Assembly: GCA_964531715.1 (NCBI GenBank)
Contig: CAZHEE010000013.1
Coordinates: 1 to 32,737, forward strand
From: UBA1664 sp964531715
GTDB taxonomy: Bacteria > Pseudomonadota > Alphaproteobacteria > Micavibrionales > UBA1664
Length of the DNA: 32,737 bases
Reading direction: 5' to 3'
This document shows, piece by piece, positions 23,999 to 32,384 of the stretch. Below the pieces are notes generated by a model. It made no database searches. It was not told the DNA's origin and worked only from the letters and a program-made list of their open reading frames with translations. The position numbers and the translations under genes were made by a program. Position 1 is the first letter of the stretch; each line of letters opens with the position of its first letter.

Positions 23999-25021
23999 TC
24001 AATAAACAAGTTGGTCTTCATCGCTATCACCCGCGATTTGAACCTCGCCGCGGGCTTCAAGGTCTTTTGTGACATTGACAATTGCGCTTTGTGCTTCCTC
24101 AACATCCTTAAGTTTGACAGGTCCCATTGCGGCAATATCTTCTTTAAGGATTTTCGCCGCACGCTCGGACATGTTGGAAAAAAAGAGATCTTTGATCGTA
24201 TCGGTTGCGCCTTTCAGGGCAGGCGGTAACTTATCCTTATCCGCCGCACGAATTACCGCCTGAATTGACGCAGGGTCAAGACGGGCAAGGTCTTCAAATG
24301 TGAACATAAGGCTTCTGATTTTCTCTGCGGCATCGGGTTCTTGCTCTTCCAGCCCTTCCATAAAGCGCTGTTCCGCCGCGCGATCCATTGAGTTGAAAAT
24401 ATCCGCCATCATTTCATGAGAATCGCGGCGTTGTGTTTTGGCGAGGTTCGACATGAATTCGGTGCGCAGTGTTTTTTCAATATCTTCCAAGACATCTTTT
24501 TGAACGGCTTCCATTTTCAACATGCGGTTAATCACCTCCATTGCAAAGCCTTCAGGCAACATGGCGAGGACCTTTGCGGCATGTTCCGGCTCAATTTTTG
24601 TCAGCACGACTGAAACAGTTTGCGGATATTCTTTCTGAAGGAAAGAGGCGAGAATTTCTTCATTCACATTGCCCAGCTTTTCCCACATTGTACGTCCGGC
24701 AGGACCACGGATTTCCTCCATAATCTGCGAGACTTTATCCTTACCCATAACACGTTCGAGAAGGCGTTCAGTTGAGTCCATTGTTCCGATTAATGAGCCG
24801 GTCGATGACATTTGCTCAACAAAATCGACGAATAAACGTTCTACGATAGTTGAGCTGATTTTTCCGAGCGTGGCCATGGTTTGTGAAATTTCCAGAATTT
24901 CCTCATCATCCATGTATTCAAACAGGCGCGCCGTGTGCTCCTCACCAATGGAGAGCAGGAAGATAGCGGCCTTTTCAGTGCCGTTTAACGTTCTGTAATC
25001 TTCGCGTATGCGTAAGGCCAT
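23999..25021 (-). CDS. fliG: Flagellar motor switch protein FliG
   Basis: FliG couples the MS ring to the C ring and receives torque from MotA. All three domains are visible in 340 aa: the N-terminal FliF-binding part (NGTEKAAIFLLSIGEEHTARLF), the middle domain with EYPQTVSVVL, where EHPQ is usual, and the C-terminal torque helix region with MFTFEDLARLDPASIQAVIR and its charged residues. A short acidic tail follows. It begins 7 nt after the fliF stop. A palindrome-filled 97-bp spacer separates it from fliH. Confidence 0.95.
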   Translation of the reverse strand: MALRIREDYRTLNGTEKAAIFLLSIGEEHTARLFEYMDDEEILEISQTMATLGKISSTIVERLFVDFVEQMSSTGSLIGTMDSTERLLERVMGKDKVSQIMEEIRGPAGRTMWEKLGNVNEEILASFLQKEYPQTVSVVLTKIEPEHAAKVLAMLPEGFAMEVINRMLKMEAVQKDVLEDIEKTLRTEFMSNLAKTQRRDSHEMMADIFNSMDRAAEQRFMEGLEEQEPDAAEKIRSLMFTFEDLARLDPASIQAVIRAADKDKLPPALKGATDTIKDLFFSNMSERAAKILKEDIAAMGPVKLKDVEEAQSAIVNVTKDLEARGEVQIAGDSDEDQLVY

Positions 25022-25028
25022 AAATTCT

Positions 25029-26708
25029 CTATTCCTGTGACATCCAGTTTCTTAATACAGAAACGGTTTCATTCGGATGGTTTGCAACAATATCACCGAC
25101 TTTTTTAACAGATGAGGCTTTTACTTTTCCTTCAACGGCTTGCATATCAATCATATTATTACTGTCTTCATTGCCACCGCCGCCAATATTGCCAGACCCG
25201 CCATCTTCATTATTTCCTTGTTGTTCGTAAGCTGTCGGCCCGGTTAAAGCAGCGGGAGCATCTGCCGCGGCGAGGAGGGCGGCTTCCTCTCTTGCCTGTT
25301 CAATTACAGCCTTTTGTGACATCACAACCGAGCTGACCAATGGGCGGAGGACAAGCATCACAACCAAGATACCCATAACGGCAAGCATAATCATCTCACC
25401 AAAATTCAGAACTTCACTTCGCTCAAATCCAAAAAGAAGATTGGTTTCCTCGTCAAAAACGGCCTCAATATCGGCAAAAGGCATATTCACCACTTCGATA
25501 ATATCGCCGCGATCTTCCTCAAACCCGACTGTTGAGCGAACAAGTGTTGCGATCTGGTCAAGCTCCTCTTGCGCGCGCGGTTCATAGACACGTTCGCCTT
25601 CTTCATTTGTTGTATAAGTGCCATCGACGAGAACGGCAACGGACAAGCGGCTGACCTCCCCGCTTTCACGAACAGTGCTACGCACTGTGCGGCTAATCTC
25701 AAAATTTGTGACTTCTTCTGTACGGTTGGCTTGCAAGGTCGGATCATCGCTTGTGCCGAAGCCGTCATCAAGGCCAGGGAGGTTATTTTCAACCGTAACA
25801 TCCTGATTGGTGGAATTGTCGCGTTCTATATTATCCTCTGTAATGGATTGGGTTGAGCGGACAACCTGCCCTTCAGGGTCAAATATTTCGTCATTCGTGC
25901 TGATTCTATCAAAATCGAGGTCTGCAGTCACATTAGCCCGCACCTTTTGAAAGCCGACAATACGCCCGACAATATCCTCAATCGCGCGGGTCAGGCGTTT
26001 CTCATACGCCATGCGCATTTCTTCGGCTTTTAATCCGACCATAGTTTCTGAATCAGAAGCCGAACCTCCCGCCAGCAGGTTGGCTTCCGTATCAATGATT
26101 GTTACATTTTCAGGCTTCAAATCAGGGACAGCATTCGCCACGAGATTTTGAATGCCGAATATCTGCTCCCGCGATAGCCGCCCGTTCGCCTGCATCTTTA
26201 AAGTAACAGAAGCACTCGATTCGCGACTTTCACGTGAGAAGAGCTCGCGTTGCGGTAAAACAAGATGCACTTTGGAAAATTGTACAAGGTCGAGTGTTGA
26301 AATTGTTTTGGCCAATTCACCCTGAAGGGCGCGGACTTGGTTGATGTTTTGTACGAAACTCGTTGTGCCGAATCCTGATTGCCGGTCAAAAATATCATAG
26401 CCCATTGAGCCGCCATTTGGTAAGCCTTGCTCTGCAAGGAGCATGCGGGCGCGCCCGACTTCGGGTCCGGAAACAAAAACCTGCGCACCATCGGCAGATA
26501 CGCGATAGGGAATTCCTGTTTCCTCAAGTTGTGCGGCGACTTGAGATGAATCGGTTGTTGATAAATCACGATAGAGAATTTGCATGTTCGGTTCTGAAAT
26601 ACGGGCGGACACAAAGATAAAAAAGATAATCAGGCCAAGGAAAGTCGCGCCTAAAATCGCAACCCGGGCGGGACCTAAACTCTTTATCGTTTCATTCAAT
26701 GTGCTCAA
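25029..26708 (-). CDS. fliF: Flagellar MS-ring protein FliF, TTG start
   Basis: FliF builds the MS ring in the inner membrane. An N-terminal span (about 16-34) is followed by the YscJ-type ring-building domain with LYRDLSTTDSSQVAAQLEE and QGLPNGGSMGYDIFD, then the long periplasmic part, a second span near residues 445-463 (FGEMIMLAVMGILVVMLVL), and a cytoplasmic tail rich in Asn and Gly that ends in the FliG-binding segment KKVGDIVANHPNETVSVLRNW. The start codon is TTG at 26708; GGGGGA lies 5 nt upstream and no better ATG is near. It is the first gene of the fliF-fliG-fliH-fliN-motA operon. Confidence 0.95.
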   Translation of the reverse strand: MSTLNETIKSLGPARVAILGATFLGLIIFFIFVSARISEPNMQILYRDLSTTDSSQVAAQLEETGIPYRVSADGAQVFVSGPEVGRARMLLAEQGLPNGGSMGYDIFDRQSGFGTTSFVQNINQVRALQGELAKTISTLDLVQFSKVHLVLPQRELFSRESRESSASVTLKMQANGRLSREQIFGIQNLVANAVPDLKPENVTIIDTEANLLAGGSASDSETMVGLKAEEMRMAYEKRLTRAIEDIVGRIVGFQKVRANVTADLDFDRISTNDEIFDPEGQVVRSTQSITEDNIERDNSTNQDVTVENNLPGLDDGFGTSDDPTLQANRTEEVTNFEISRTVRSTVRESGEVSRLSVAVLVDGTYTTNEEGERVYEPRAQEELDQIATLVRSTVGFEEDRGDIIEVVNMPFADIEAVFDEETNLLFGFERSEVLNFGEMIMLAVMGILVVMLVLRPLVSSVVMSQKAVIEQAREEAALLAAADAPAALTGPTAYEQQGNNEDGGSGNIGGGGNEDSNNMIDMQAVEGKVKASSVKKVGDIVANHPNETVSVLRNWMSQE

Positions 26709-26881
26709 TTATTCCCCCGGCTTTATATGATACGCTATGTTTTATAAGTGTTATATCGGCATGGCAAGAATGCCTGTTGAAGTTATAGTCGTATAATTAA
26801 AGGATACTTCTTTTAACGATAAGAATCAATTAAAACAAGAATATGATGCTTTATGAAATATGAAGAGAGATGCGAAATCAT

Positions 26882-26910
26882 TTGACTTTTGCATTTATAT
26901 TTGATAAAGT
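26882..26910 (+). promoter_or_regulatory. Possible promoter for the FlaG-like gene
   Basis: TTGACT (26882-26887), 17 bp, then TAAAGT (26905-26910). The -35 is good and the -10 is moderate. GAGGG lies about 9 nt before the ATG at 26959. No sigma54 GG-N10-GC element was found in this leader. Confidence 0.4.
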
Positions 26911-26958
26911 GATAATAGGGTAGGTGTAATTATACATCTAAATTATGAGGGTAAAATT

Positions 26959-27228
26959 ATGATTGAAGCAATTAATTCATCGTTAGCTTCTGCCGCTGTT
27001 ACTCAAAAGGCCGCGGTACAGGCAGTTTCAAAACCGGTTACGGTTGAAAAAACTGTACCTGTTCAGGCGGAAAACGAAGTTTTTTACCTTAGCCGGAATG
27101 TAAGGGTTGATAACTCAGCAAAAGTTGCTGTATTAGAATTCAGAAATCCACTCAATGGTGACGTAAAAACGCAAATTCCGACAGAGGCACAGCTTAAAGC
27201 CTATCAAATCTCCGAATTAGCCGAGTAA
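26959..27228 (+). CDS. Small FlaG-like protein, probably flagellum-associated
   Basis: This is an 89-aa protein with a Ser/Ala/Val-rich, probably disordered first half. Its C-terminal half, AVLEFRNPLNGDVKTQIPTE then AQLKAYQ, resembles the FlaG core pattern (a beta strand, TGEVIRQIP, then a helix). FlaG proteins influence filament length in other bacteria. The resemblance is short, so the family call is tentative. ATG 26959 has a clear GAGGG upstream. It is divergent from fliF and next to the unknown membrane protein pair, which supports a flagellar connection by context. Confidence 0.5.
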   Translation: MIEAINSSLASAAVTQKAAVQAVSKPVTVEKTVPVQAENEVFYLSRNVRVDNSAKVAVLEFRNPLNGDVKTQIPTEAQLKAYQISELAE

Positions 27229-27276
27229 TATAACGGTTTTATGTGGGCTAAATCAAGTACGCATTTAACATGCGTA

Positions 27277-27735
27277 CTATTTATTTATTGGGAAACCTAA
27301 ATCATCTAAATTATATTTTCCAGTGACTTTATCACCCCATTTTTTTATTAAATCTTCCTGTTCTGACTTAATATTTTTATACCGACTCTGAGATTTTTGT
27401 ATAATAATTGAAGAGGCAATGCCGGTTACGGCAACATCAATTGCATATCCGCCTGCTGCAATTACGTATATTGTAATAACGGATTGAACATCTGCCGCCA
27501 TACGGAAGGCAGTCTCAGCCGTGGGAGATGCCACCTCTGTCCATAAATCGAGTAAAAACGGAAAGCAGCCCGCAAAATTCATAAAACCAACGCACATTGT
27601 TCGTGTTTTTCCAAGTGTTTTATCGGTTATGAAAGACACGATTGTCGGCATCATCCCGAAAGCCAAAAATATCGTTGTCGGTAAGAAAACAACCCCGAGC
27701 CCAATCAAAATAACAATGGCCAGCTTTTTGCCCAT
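27277..27735 (-). CDS. Small membrane protein paired with the pseudokinase
   Basis: I do not recognise this family. The 152 aa contain an N-terminal hydrophobic segment (about 5-30), a shorter one around GFMNFAGCFPFLL (49-61), and a long one with VITIYVIAAGGYAIDVAVTG (about 86-115). The C-terminal 40 residues are polar and Lys-rich (KNIKSEQEDLIKKWG) and probably face the cytosol. The ATG at 27735 immediately follows the pseudokinase stop with no spacer, so the two are almost certainly cotranslated and may form a membrane complex. It lies at the end of the flbT-flaF/glmM/pseudokinase run. Confidence 0.75.
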   Translation of the reverse strand: MGKKLAIVILIGLGVVFLPTTIFLAFGMMPTIVSFITDKTLGKTRTMCVGFMNFAGCFPFLLDLWTEVASPTAETAFRMAADVQSVITIYVIAAGGYAIDVAVTGIASSIIIQKSQSRYKNIKSEQEDLIKKWGDKVTGKYNLDDLGFPINK

Positions 27736-29847
27736 TTATAATGTTTCCCCTCCGAAATGAACCATAAGAAAACCGAGTATGACGAGGGCTGCAACTACAG
27801 CAGCTATAGTAGCCGCCCACTCTCTCCCCGTTTTTTGAGAAAAATATTTCGGGTTTTCCAGTTTTTTTTCCAAAGCATCACTCTCAATTTTCAATTCCCG
27901 ATATTTTCTCATGGCTTTTTTATATTCAATTTGGTCTTTTTTAATTGTATCCGCATCATTAATAATCTTAAGAATTTTGTTCAGGTCGCCGCTATCCTTA
28001 TTTTTTTCAATTTTTAACTGAACGGATCTTTGTGTTTCTGTATTGTGGTATCTTGCGATGACAGGGGTTAAAAGACTGCAAATCCAGTTTGTTAAATGCG
28101 GTAAGGGCGGTACTTTATTGAACCTCTGAATAGAGGCCAGAATATTTAAATTGGCCATAATATAGCGATAATCAAGGTCAGAGGACAAATCGAAAGTGTA
28201 AGGTTCAATCAATTTTTGGTCGCGGCTCATTAGGAAACAAGCCGCATGTTTATCGATAATACGCGTAGAATAGCTGCCTTTATTATCGGCGGCGATAGTT
28301 TCAAGTGATAGAAGATATTCACTAACATCTGTTACAAAATAATCCTCAACCAATGGACTAAGGCAATGGATTGACGGGTTTAAAAAATAGAGACATCTTT
28401 CAATCCCGTCGGTAATGCCACGTTGTCTTAAATATGTTTTCACCTTATCAAATTGTTGAACGTATTCGTTTACATCCATGTTTAAATCTGCACAAACAGT
28501 TATCCAAAAGTGAATAACACCGTTATTAAACAGCTCGATAAAATCATTCATCCCCTTTTTATGAAAGTTTGCCTCAGCCATCATCTGCCCTATCGCGTTG
28601 GGATGAAAACAGAGTGACCTGAAACGGATCGGCGCAGAAGGGTCAAGTGCGATAGAAACACGGGGAAGCAGGCGGTCAGTGTAACCAACACCCGTTCCAC
28701 CTTCCTGTGTTACTCTGATAGCCATATCAACACGCGCGAGAATTTCTTTATTCCCTAAAGAGCGTTCAATCCAATGGGTCAGCTCATTATTATCAATCAG
28801 CTCGGTCGCTTCCTGAGGGTTTCTAAACATGCGATGAGCCAATGTGTTTGCATAAAAGAAATTAGTATTGTCGAATTTAATACCACGGGCGGCCTTTTTA
28901 ACCTTAATCGTCTGGTTCACTGTCATACGCCGACCATCCAACCAATCCAAAACTTCTTCCAAAGACCACCGCGATTTTTCATTGTCGGTCAAAAGCCCGC
29001 GGAGAAGGTCGGTCAACCCGCTTGATAGTCGATCGGAAGACCCCACAACTGCCCCATAACTGCCATTCACAACTTTTGTTGTAATAATTTCATCATCTGT
29101 TTTTCCGCGGAGCGGGTCGAAATTGCGCATATGCATCGCCATCAAGACACCAAGCGCATAGAGATCATCTTTAATTGTGCCTTCCCCACGACCGATCGGG
29201 TCGGCCATGGCACGCTCAACCGGCTCATAAATAACAGGCTGGTTCAGTGATGGGGGAACGGCCAAACATTCGCCAAGCTTAAGGCTTTCTAATGTTTTTT
29301 TGCCTCCACCATCATAAAGATTTGTGGCGCGGATATTGCCGTGAGTGAGGTCACGTTGTTGTAAATCCCTCAAGCATTTGATAATCGGAACAACAAGAGT
29401 TTCAAGGGTTTTCTCGGCCTTCCAGCCAAAAGCGATTTCAGAGTCAGATTGATAAACCCGTTTACCAAGATTATCCTGATAGATATAACAAAAGTTTGCT
29501 GTCCCGTCTGGCATAATGACGCGGCCATGAGCCACGAGCTTTGGAACCATTTCATTACCGATTTCAATGTAATTTTTAACAATATGGGTTCGTGAAGTAT
29601 AACGCGGATTACATAGAACGGTAAAATAGCCTGCCATATTATGACCATCCAACCCTGTTGCATAGGCGCGCGTTGTATCGGTTGAATAGTTGGACAGTTC
29701 TTTTGCAAGATTAATGTAGTATTTGTTTTTAAAGACGGCAACGCTGCCCGTTTTCTTGCTAGTCTTGACCTTGACAGGCTTTTCAGCAGCTTCAATATCC
29801 TCAGGTGAAACGCTGGCTAAATCATGATTTATATCACTTTCAGACAT
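27736..29847 (-). CDS. Membrane-anchored protein kinase-like protein (predicted pseudokinase)
   Basis: This protein has a kinase-like region at about residues 55-300. The catalytic loop reads LTHGNIRATNL (167-177), like HxDxxxxN but with Asn where the catalytic Asp belongs. The DFG position appears as KLGE, and the later KDDLYALGVLM matches the kinase F helix. No clear glycine loop or VAIK lysine is visible. About 330 residues of unknown helical sequence follow, then a Lys/Glu-rich coiled coil (about 635-680) and a C-terminal span (about 683-700) with only a few residues beyond. It would therefore be tail-anchored with its bulk in the cytosol. I start at 29847 (MSESDINHD); the frame is open to 29883. 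It abuts the small membrane protein gene and sits among flagellar genes. The function is unknown. Confidence 0.72.
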   Translation of the reverse strand: MSESDINHDLASVSPEDIEAAEKPVKVKTSKKTGSVAVFKNKYYINLAKELSNYSTDTTRAYATGLDGHNMAGYFTVLCNPRYTSRTHIVKNYIEIGNEMVPKLVAHGRVIMPDGTANFCYIYQDNLGKRVYQSDSEIAFGWKAEKTLETLVVPIIKCLRDLQQRDLTHGNIRATNLYDGGGKKTLESLKLGECLAVPPSLNQPVIYEPVERAMADPIGRGEGTIKDDLYALGVLMAMHMRNFDPLRGKTDDEIITTKVVNGSYGAVVGSSDRLSSGLTDLLRGLLTDNEKSRWSLEEVLDWLDGRRMTVNQTIKVKKAARGIKFDNTNFFYANTLAHRMFRNPQEATELIDNNELTHWIERSLGNKEILARVDMAIRVTQEGGTGVGYTDRLLPRVSIALDPSAPIRFRSLCFHPNAIGQMMAEANFHKKGMNDFIELFNNGVIHFWITVCADLNMDVNEYVQQFDKVKTYLRQRGITDGIERCLYFLNPSIHCLSPLVEDYFVTDVSEYLLSLETIAADNKGSYSTRIIDKHAACFLMSRDQKLIEPYTFDLSSDLDYRYIMANLNILASIQRFNKVPPLPHLTNWICSLLTPVIARYHNTETQRSVQLKIEKNKDSGDLNKILKIINDADTIKKDQIEYKKAMRKYRELKIESDALEKKLENPKYFSQKTGREWAATIAAVVAALVILGFLMVHFGGETL

Positions 29848-29933
29848 TGAAGATTTTATCCCAACATGAAGAATGATAAACAAACATAATCAGAAGTTTA
29901 ATATGGTCGTGCCTTCTTGTCTAATCCTAAAGA

Positions 29934-31295
29934 CTATTGCTTTAAGCGCGTAACTGCGGCGGCAACATCATTAATCGCATGATGTAATCTGGCACTATCA
30001 TCACATTCCGCCATGATACGGATGAGTGGCTCTGTCCCTGACGGACGAACAAAAATACGCCCGTCACCATTTAAATCCTCTTGAGCTTTTTTAATCGCGG
30101 CCTTCATTGTCTCACTATCCATGATAGTATCGGCAGACAGCGCACCAAGCTTAATATTTTCAATATGTTGGGGGATAATGTCAAAAAGATTGCAAAGACT
30201 TGCCATATCGGTTTCTTTTTCGATAAGGATAGCGATGATATGGAGCGCGGCCAGTAAGCCGTCACCCGTTGTTGCATAATCGGATAAGATGATATGCCCG
30301 GACTGTTCCCCGCCAAGGTTAGATCCAGATTCTTTCATGGCTTCAACAACATAGCGGTCGCCAACGGCTGTACGGCGAAGGTCGATTGAAAGCGATTTTA
30401 AATAACGCTCAAGACCGAGATTCGACATGACAGTTGCAACAAGTGTCGCATTTTTAAGGCGCCCTTTCTCATGCATGTCACGTGCGATAACCGCCATTAA
30501 TTGGTCGCCGTTAATTTCCTGACCATGTTGGTCAACCATGATGAGGCGATCCGCATCACCATCAAGGGCAATGCCGAGATCGGCCTTTTCCGCAATGACT
30601 TTATCTTGCAAGGCTTGTGTATGGGTTGCGCCACAGGTGTCATTAATATTCCGTCCATTTGGGTTAACGCCGATTGTGATGACTTCCGCGCCCATCTCCC
30701 AAAACAGATCAGGCGCAACGCGATAGGCCGCACCGTTTGCGCAATCAACGACTATTTTCAGGCCATTAAAACGAAGCCTGCGCGGTAAAGTTGATTTCAG
30801 ATACTCGATATAACGACCATCGGCGCGTTCCAATCGCTTGGCACGGCCCATTTCGCCTGCTTGCGCATAATGCTCTGTCAAATCTGATTGCATTAACTCT
30901 TCAATTTCAAGCTCGGTCTCATCCGATAATTTAAACCCGTCATAACCGAACAGTTTAATTCCATTATCATAATAGGGATTATGTGAGGCGGAAATCATGA
31001 CACCCAAATCCGCACGAAGTGACCGCGTTAAATTTGCAACCGCAGGTGTAGGTAAAGGGCCGAGGAGGGTCACATCCATTCCCATTGCCAGAAAACCCGA
31101 GGCCATTGCTTGCTCAAGCATATAGCAGGATTCGCGCGTGTCTTTACCGATAACGACTTTTTTATGGGAGGCCTTATGCATGCCTTGTAATTTAATGGCG
31201 GCGGCCATCGCGCATTTCTGTGCAATCTCTGCCGTAATCGGGTGCGTGTTTGCTCTCCCTCTGATACCGTCTGTGCCGAAATATTGTCGTGTCAT
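29934..31295 (-). CDS. glmM: Phosphoglucosamine mutase
   Basis: GlmM converts glucosamine-6-phosphate to glucosamine-1-phosphate for UDP-GlcNAc synthesis, and so feeds peptidoglycan and lipopolysaccharide. The N-terminus RQYFGTDGIRG, the phosphoserine loop ISASHNPYYDNGIKLFG (Ser104), the metal-binding ALDGDADRLIMVD near residue 243, the sugar-binding GGEQSGHII, and the phosphate-binding RPSGTEPLIRIM at the C-terminus are all present. At 453 aa it is full length. It starts 12 nt after the FlbT-FlaF stop, so a housekeeping gene appears cotranscribed with a flagellar regulator. Upstream ftsH or folP, frequent glmM neighbours elsewhere, are absent. Confidence 0.97.
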   Translation of the reverse strand: MTRQYFGTDGIRGRANTHPITAEIAQKCAMAAAIKLQGMHKASHKKVVIGKDTRESCYMLEQAMASGFLAMGMDVTLLGPLPTPAVANLTRSLRADLGVMISASHNPYYDNGIKLFGYDGFKLSDETELEIEELMQSDLTEHYAQAGEMGRAKRLERADGRYIEYLKSTLPRRLRFNGLKIVVDCANGAAYRVAPDLFWEMGAEVITIGVNPNGRNINDTCGATHTQALQDKVIAEKADLGIALDGDADRLIMVDQHGQEINGDQLMAVIARDMHEKGRLKNATLVATVMSNLGLERYLKSLSIDLRRTAVGDRYVVEAMKESGSNLGGEQSGHIILSDYATTGDGLLAALHIIAILIEKETDMASLCNLFDIIPQHIENIKLGALSADTIMDSETMKAAIKKAQEDLNGDGRIFVRPSGTEPLIRIMAECDDSARLHHAINDVAAAVTRLKQ

Positions 31296-31307
31296 TTTTG
31301 TTGAAAT

Positions 31308-32054
31308 CTAGCCTTTTAAAAGGGCTTTTGCCGCCTCTGTATTTATTGCAATAAGCGTTTTTATTTTATTCTTATCACCCGTCTCAAGAATTTTGGTCGA
31401 GCTTTTATAAATATAATCATAAAGATGAATAATATTTAAAGTAATATCGAATCTATCGCTATTGGTGCCTTGATTTTTAATGTGATTAGGGTCATTAACC
31501 CCATCGAAAAACACCATCCAGAGTTTCCGATTATAAGATATGGCAGTCTCGCGTTCCTGCGCATTAAGGCTTTCCCATGTGTCATGGGCTTGGGATAGTT
31601 GTTGCGCGGACTGGGTCAGTAATTCCGCCTCCATCTTCATGATATTCGATGTTTGCTCAATCCCAGTGTCCACAAGTGCAACGGGATTATCATCATCAAT
31701 TAATTCCTGCATCAGTTTGAGGGCCTTATAATAAGTGCCTTGCAGGATATGCGCACTAATGATGCTGAGAGCATTTGTAAAGTCGGGCGCAGCCTGTTTG
31801 ATAATTTGTAAAAGATTGAAATAATTATCGAGATGCTCCATAGCCTTTCGGCTATCCGCTAAATACATATCCTGAATCGTGAGATATAGACGCTTTGAGG
31901 GGGTGGTTGCATCTTCCGGCAGAAGAGTATCTTTCTCCCGCAAAATCGGGGCATCACCCTCAATACGCAGGCGCGTACGCTGCTTATCATTAATCACGAC
32001 AGACGAGCCGATTATAAGCTTTTCATTCGGTTTAAGGTCAATCACCAAGGCCAT
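31308..32054 (-). CDS. FlbT-FlaF fusion protein, flagellin expression regulator
   Basis: Residues 1-120 match FlbT: KPNEKLIIGSSVVIND, APILREKDTLLPEDATTPSKR, LYLTIQDMYL and the YYKALKLMQELI end. Residues 128-248 match FlaF: ELLTQSAQQLSQAHDTWE, the hallmark SYNRKLWMVF (163-172), and IKTLIAINTEAAKALLKG at the end. In Caulobacter these are separate proteins: FlbT binds the flagellin mRNA leader and represses translation, while FlaF promotes flagellin synthesis. Here both lie in one uninterrupted 248-aa frame, joined by a short linker around VALVDTGIEQ. ATG 32054 lacks a Shine-Dalgarno sequence, and a TATAAT ends 7 nt upstream, so the message may be leaderless. It is first in a run with glmM. Confidence 0.88.
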   Translation of the reverse strand: MALVIDLKPNEKLIIGSSVVINDKQRTRLRIEGDAPILREKDTLLPEDATTPSKRLYLTIQDMYLADSRKAMEHLDNYFNLLQIIKQAAPDFTNALSIISAHILQGTYYKALKLMQELIDDDNPVALVDTGIEQTSNIMKMEAELLTQSAQQLSQAHDTWESLNAQERETAISYNRKLWMVFFDGVNDPNHIKNQGTNSDRFDITLNIIHLYDYIYKSSTKILETGDKNKIKTLIAINTEAAKALLKG

Positions 32055-32061
32055 GAGACAT

Positions 32062-32067
32062 ATTATA
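32062..32067 (-). promoter_or_regulatory. -10 box of flbT-flaF, possible leaderless start
   Basis: TATAAT on the - strand ends 7 nt before the ATG at 32054, so the transcript would begin at or very near the start codon. No Shine-Dalgarno sequence is present. The -35 region (TGTTTA at 17 bp) is weak. Confidence 0.4.
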
Positions 32068-32127
32068 TTATCTTATGACAGAGATAAACAGCGAAAAACA
32101 GCAGCACAGTTATTACATATGATTTAA

Positions 32128-32313
32128 ATATTTTAATCGCAGAGTTATGGATTAAGAGAAATTTTATATAGTGCAAGTTATCTCGACCGAGCTTTGCGAG
32201 TGGATAGAACTGATTATTTTAACGCGAAGATACGAAGAAAACGAAGTTGACACAAAGTTTTACGTTCGTCATTGCTGAAGGTCGCAATCCAGCTATATTT
32301 TAATCGCAGAGTT
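32128..32313. repeat. 19-nt direct repeat pair
   Basis: ATATTTTAATCGCAGAGTT occurs at 32128-32146 and again at 32295-32313, 167 bp apart, with unrelated sequence after each. Confidence 0.8.
32217..32260. repeat. Diverged CGAAG-type tandem repeat
   Basis: The phrases AACGCGAAGA, TACGAAGAAA, ACGAAGTT and CACAAAGTTT resemble a degenerate version of the ACGCAAAG repeat at 21762-21796. Confidence 0.55.
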
Positions 32314-32340
32314 TAACAGGAATTTGTCATTTTAAAAAAA

Positions 32341-32368
32341 AACTCCAAATCTTTGATACTCCGTGTGA
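32341..32368. repeat. Half-element related to the motA-flbD inverted repeat
   Basis: AACTCCAAATCTTTGATACT then CCGTGTGA, against AACTCCGAACCACCGATACT then CCGTGTTA at 21850-21874. It lies 16 bp from the end of the transposase remnant. Confidence 0.65.
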
Positions 32369-32384
32369 AATAATTTTTCTAGGC

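Larger units (their letters stand above)
32055..32384. other. Intergenic region upstream of flbT-flaF, repeat-rich
   Basis: No gene is supported here. It contains the flbT-flaF promoter, a 19-nt direct repeat (32128-32146 and 32295-32313), a diverged CGAAG tandem unit (32217-32260), a CGTCATTGC ... GCAATCCAGC half-palindrome (32267-32294), and the half-element 32341-32368 related to 21850-21874. Confidence 0.65.

Noticed and set aside
26709..26958. Sigma54 promoter between fliF and the FlaG-like gene
   Set aside because: TGGCAAGAATGCC near 26761-26773 looks similar, but the GG to GC spacing is 7, not 10.
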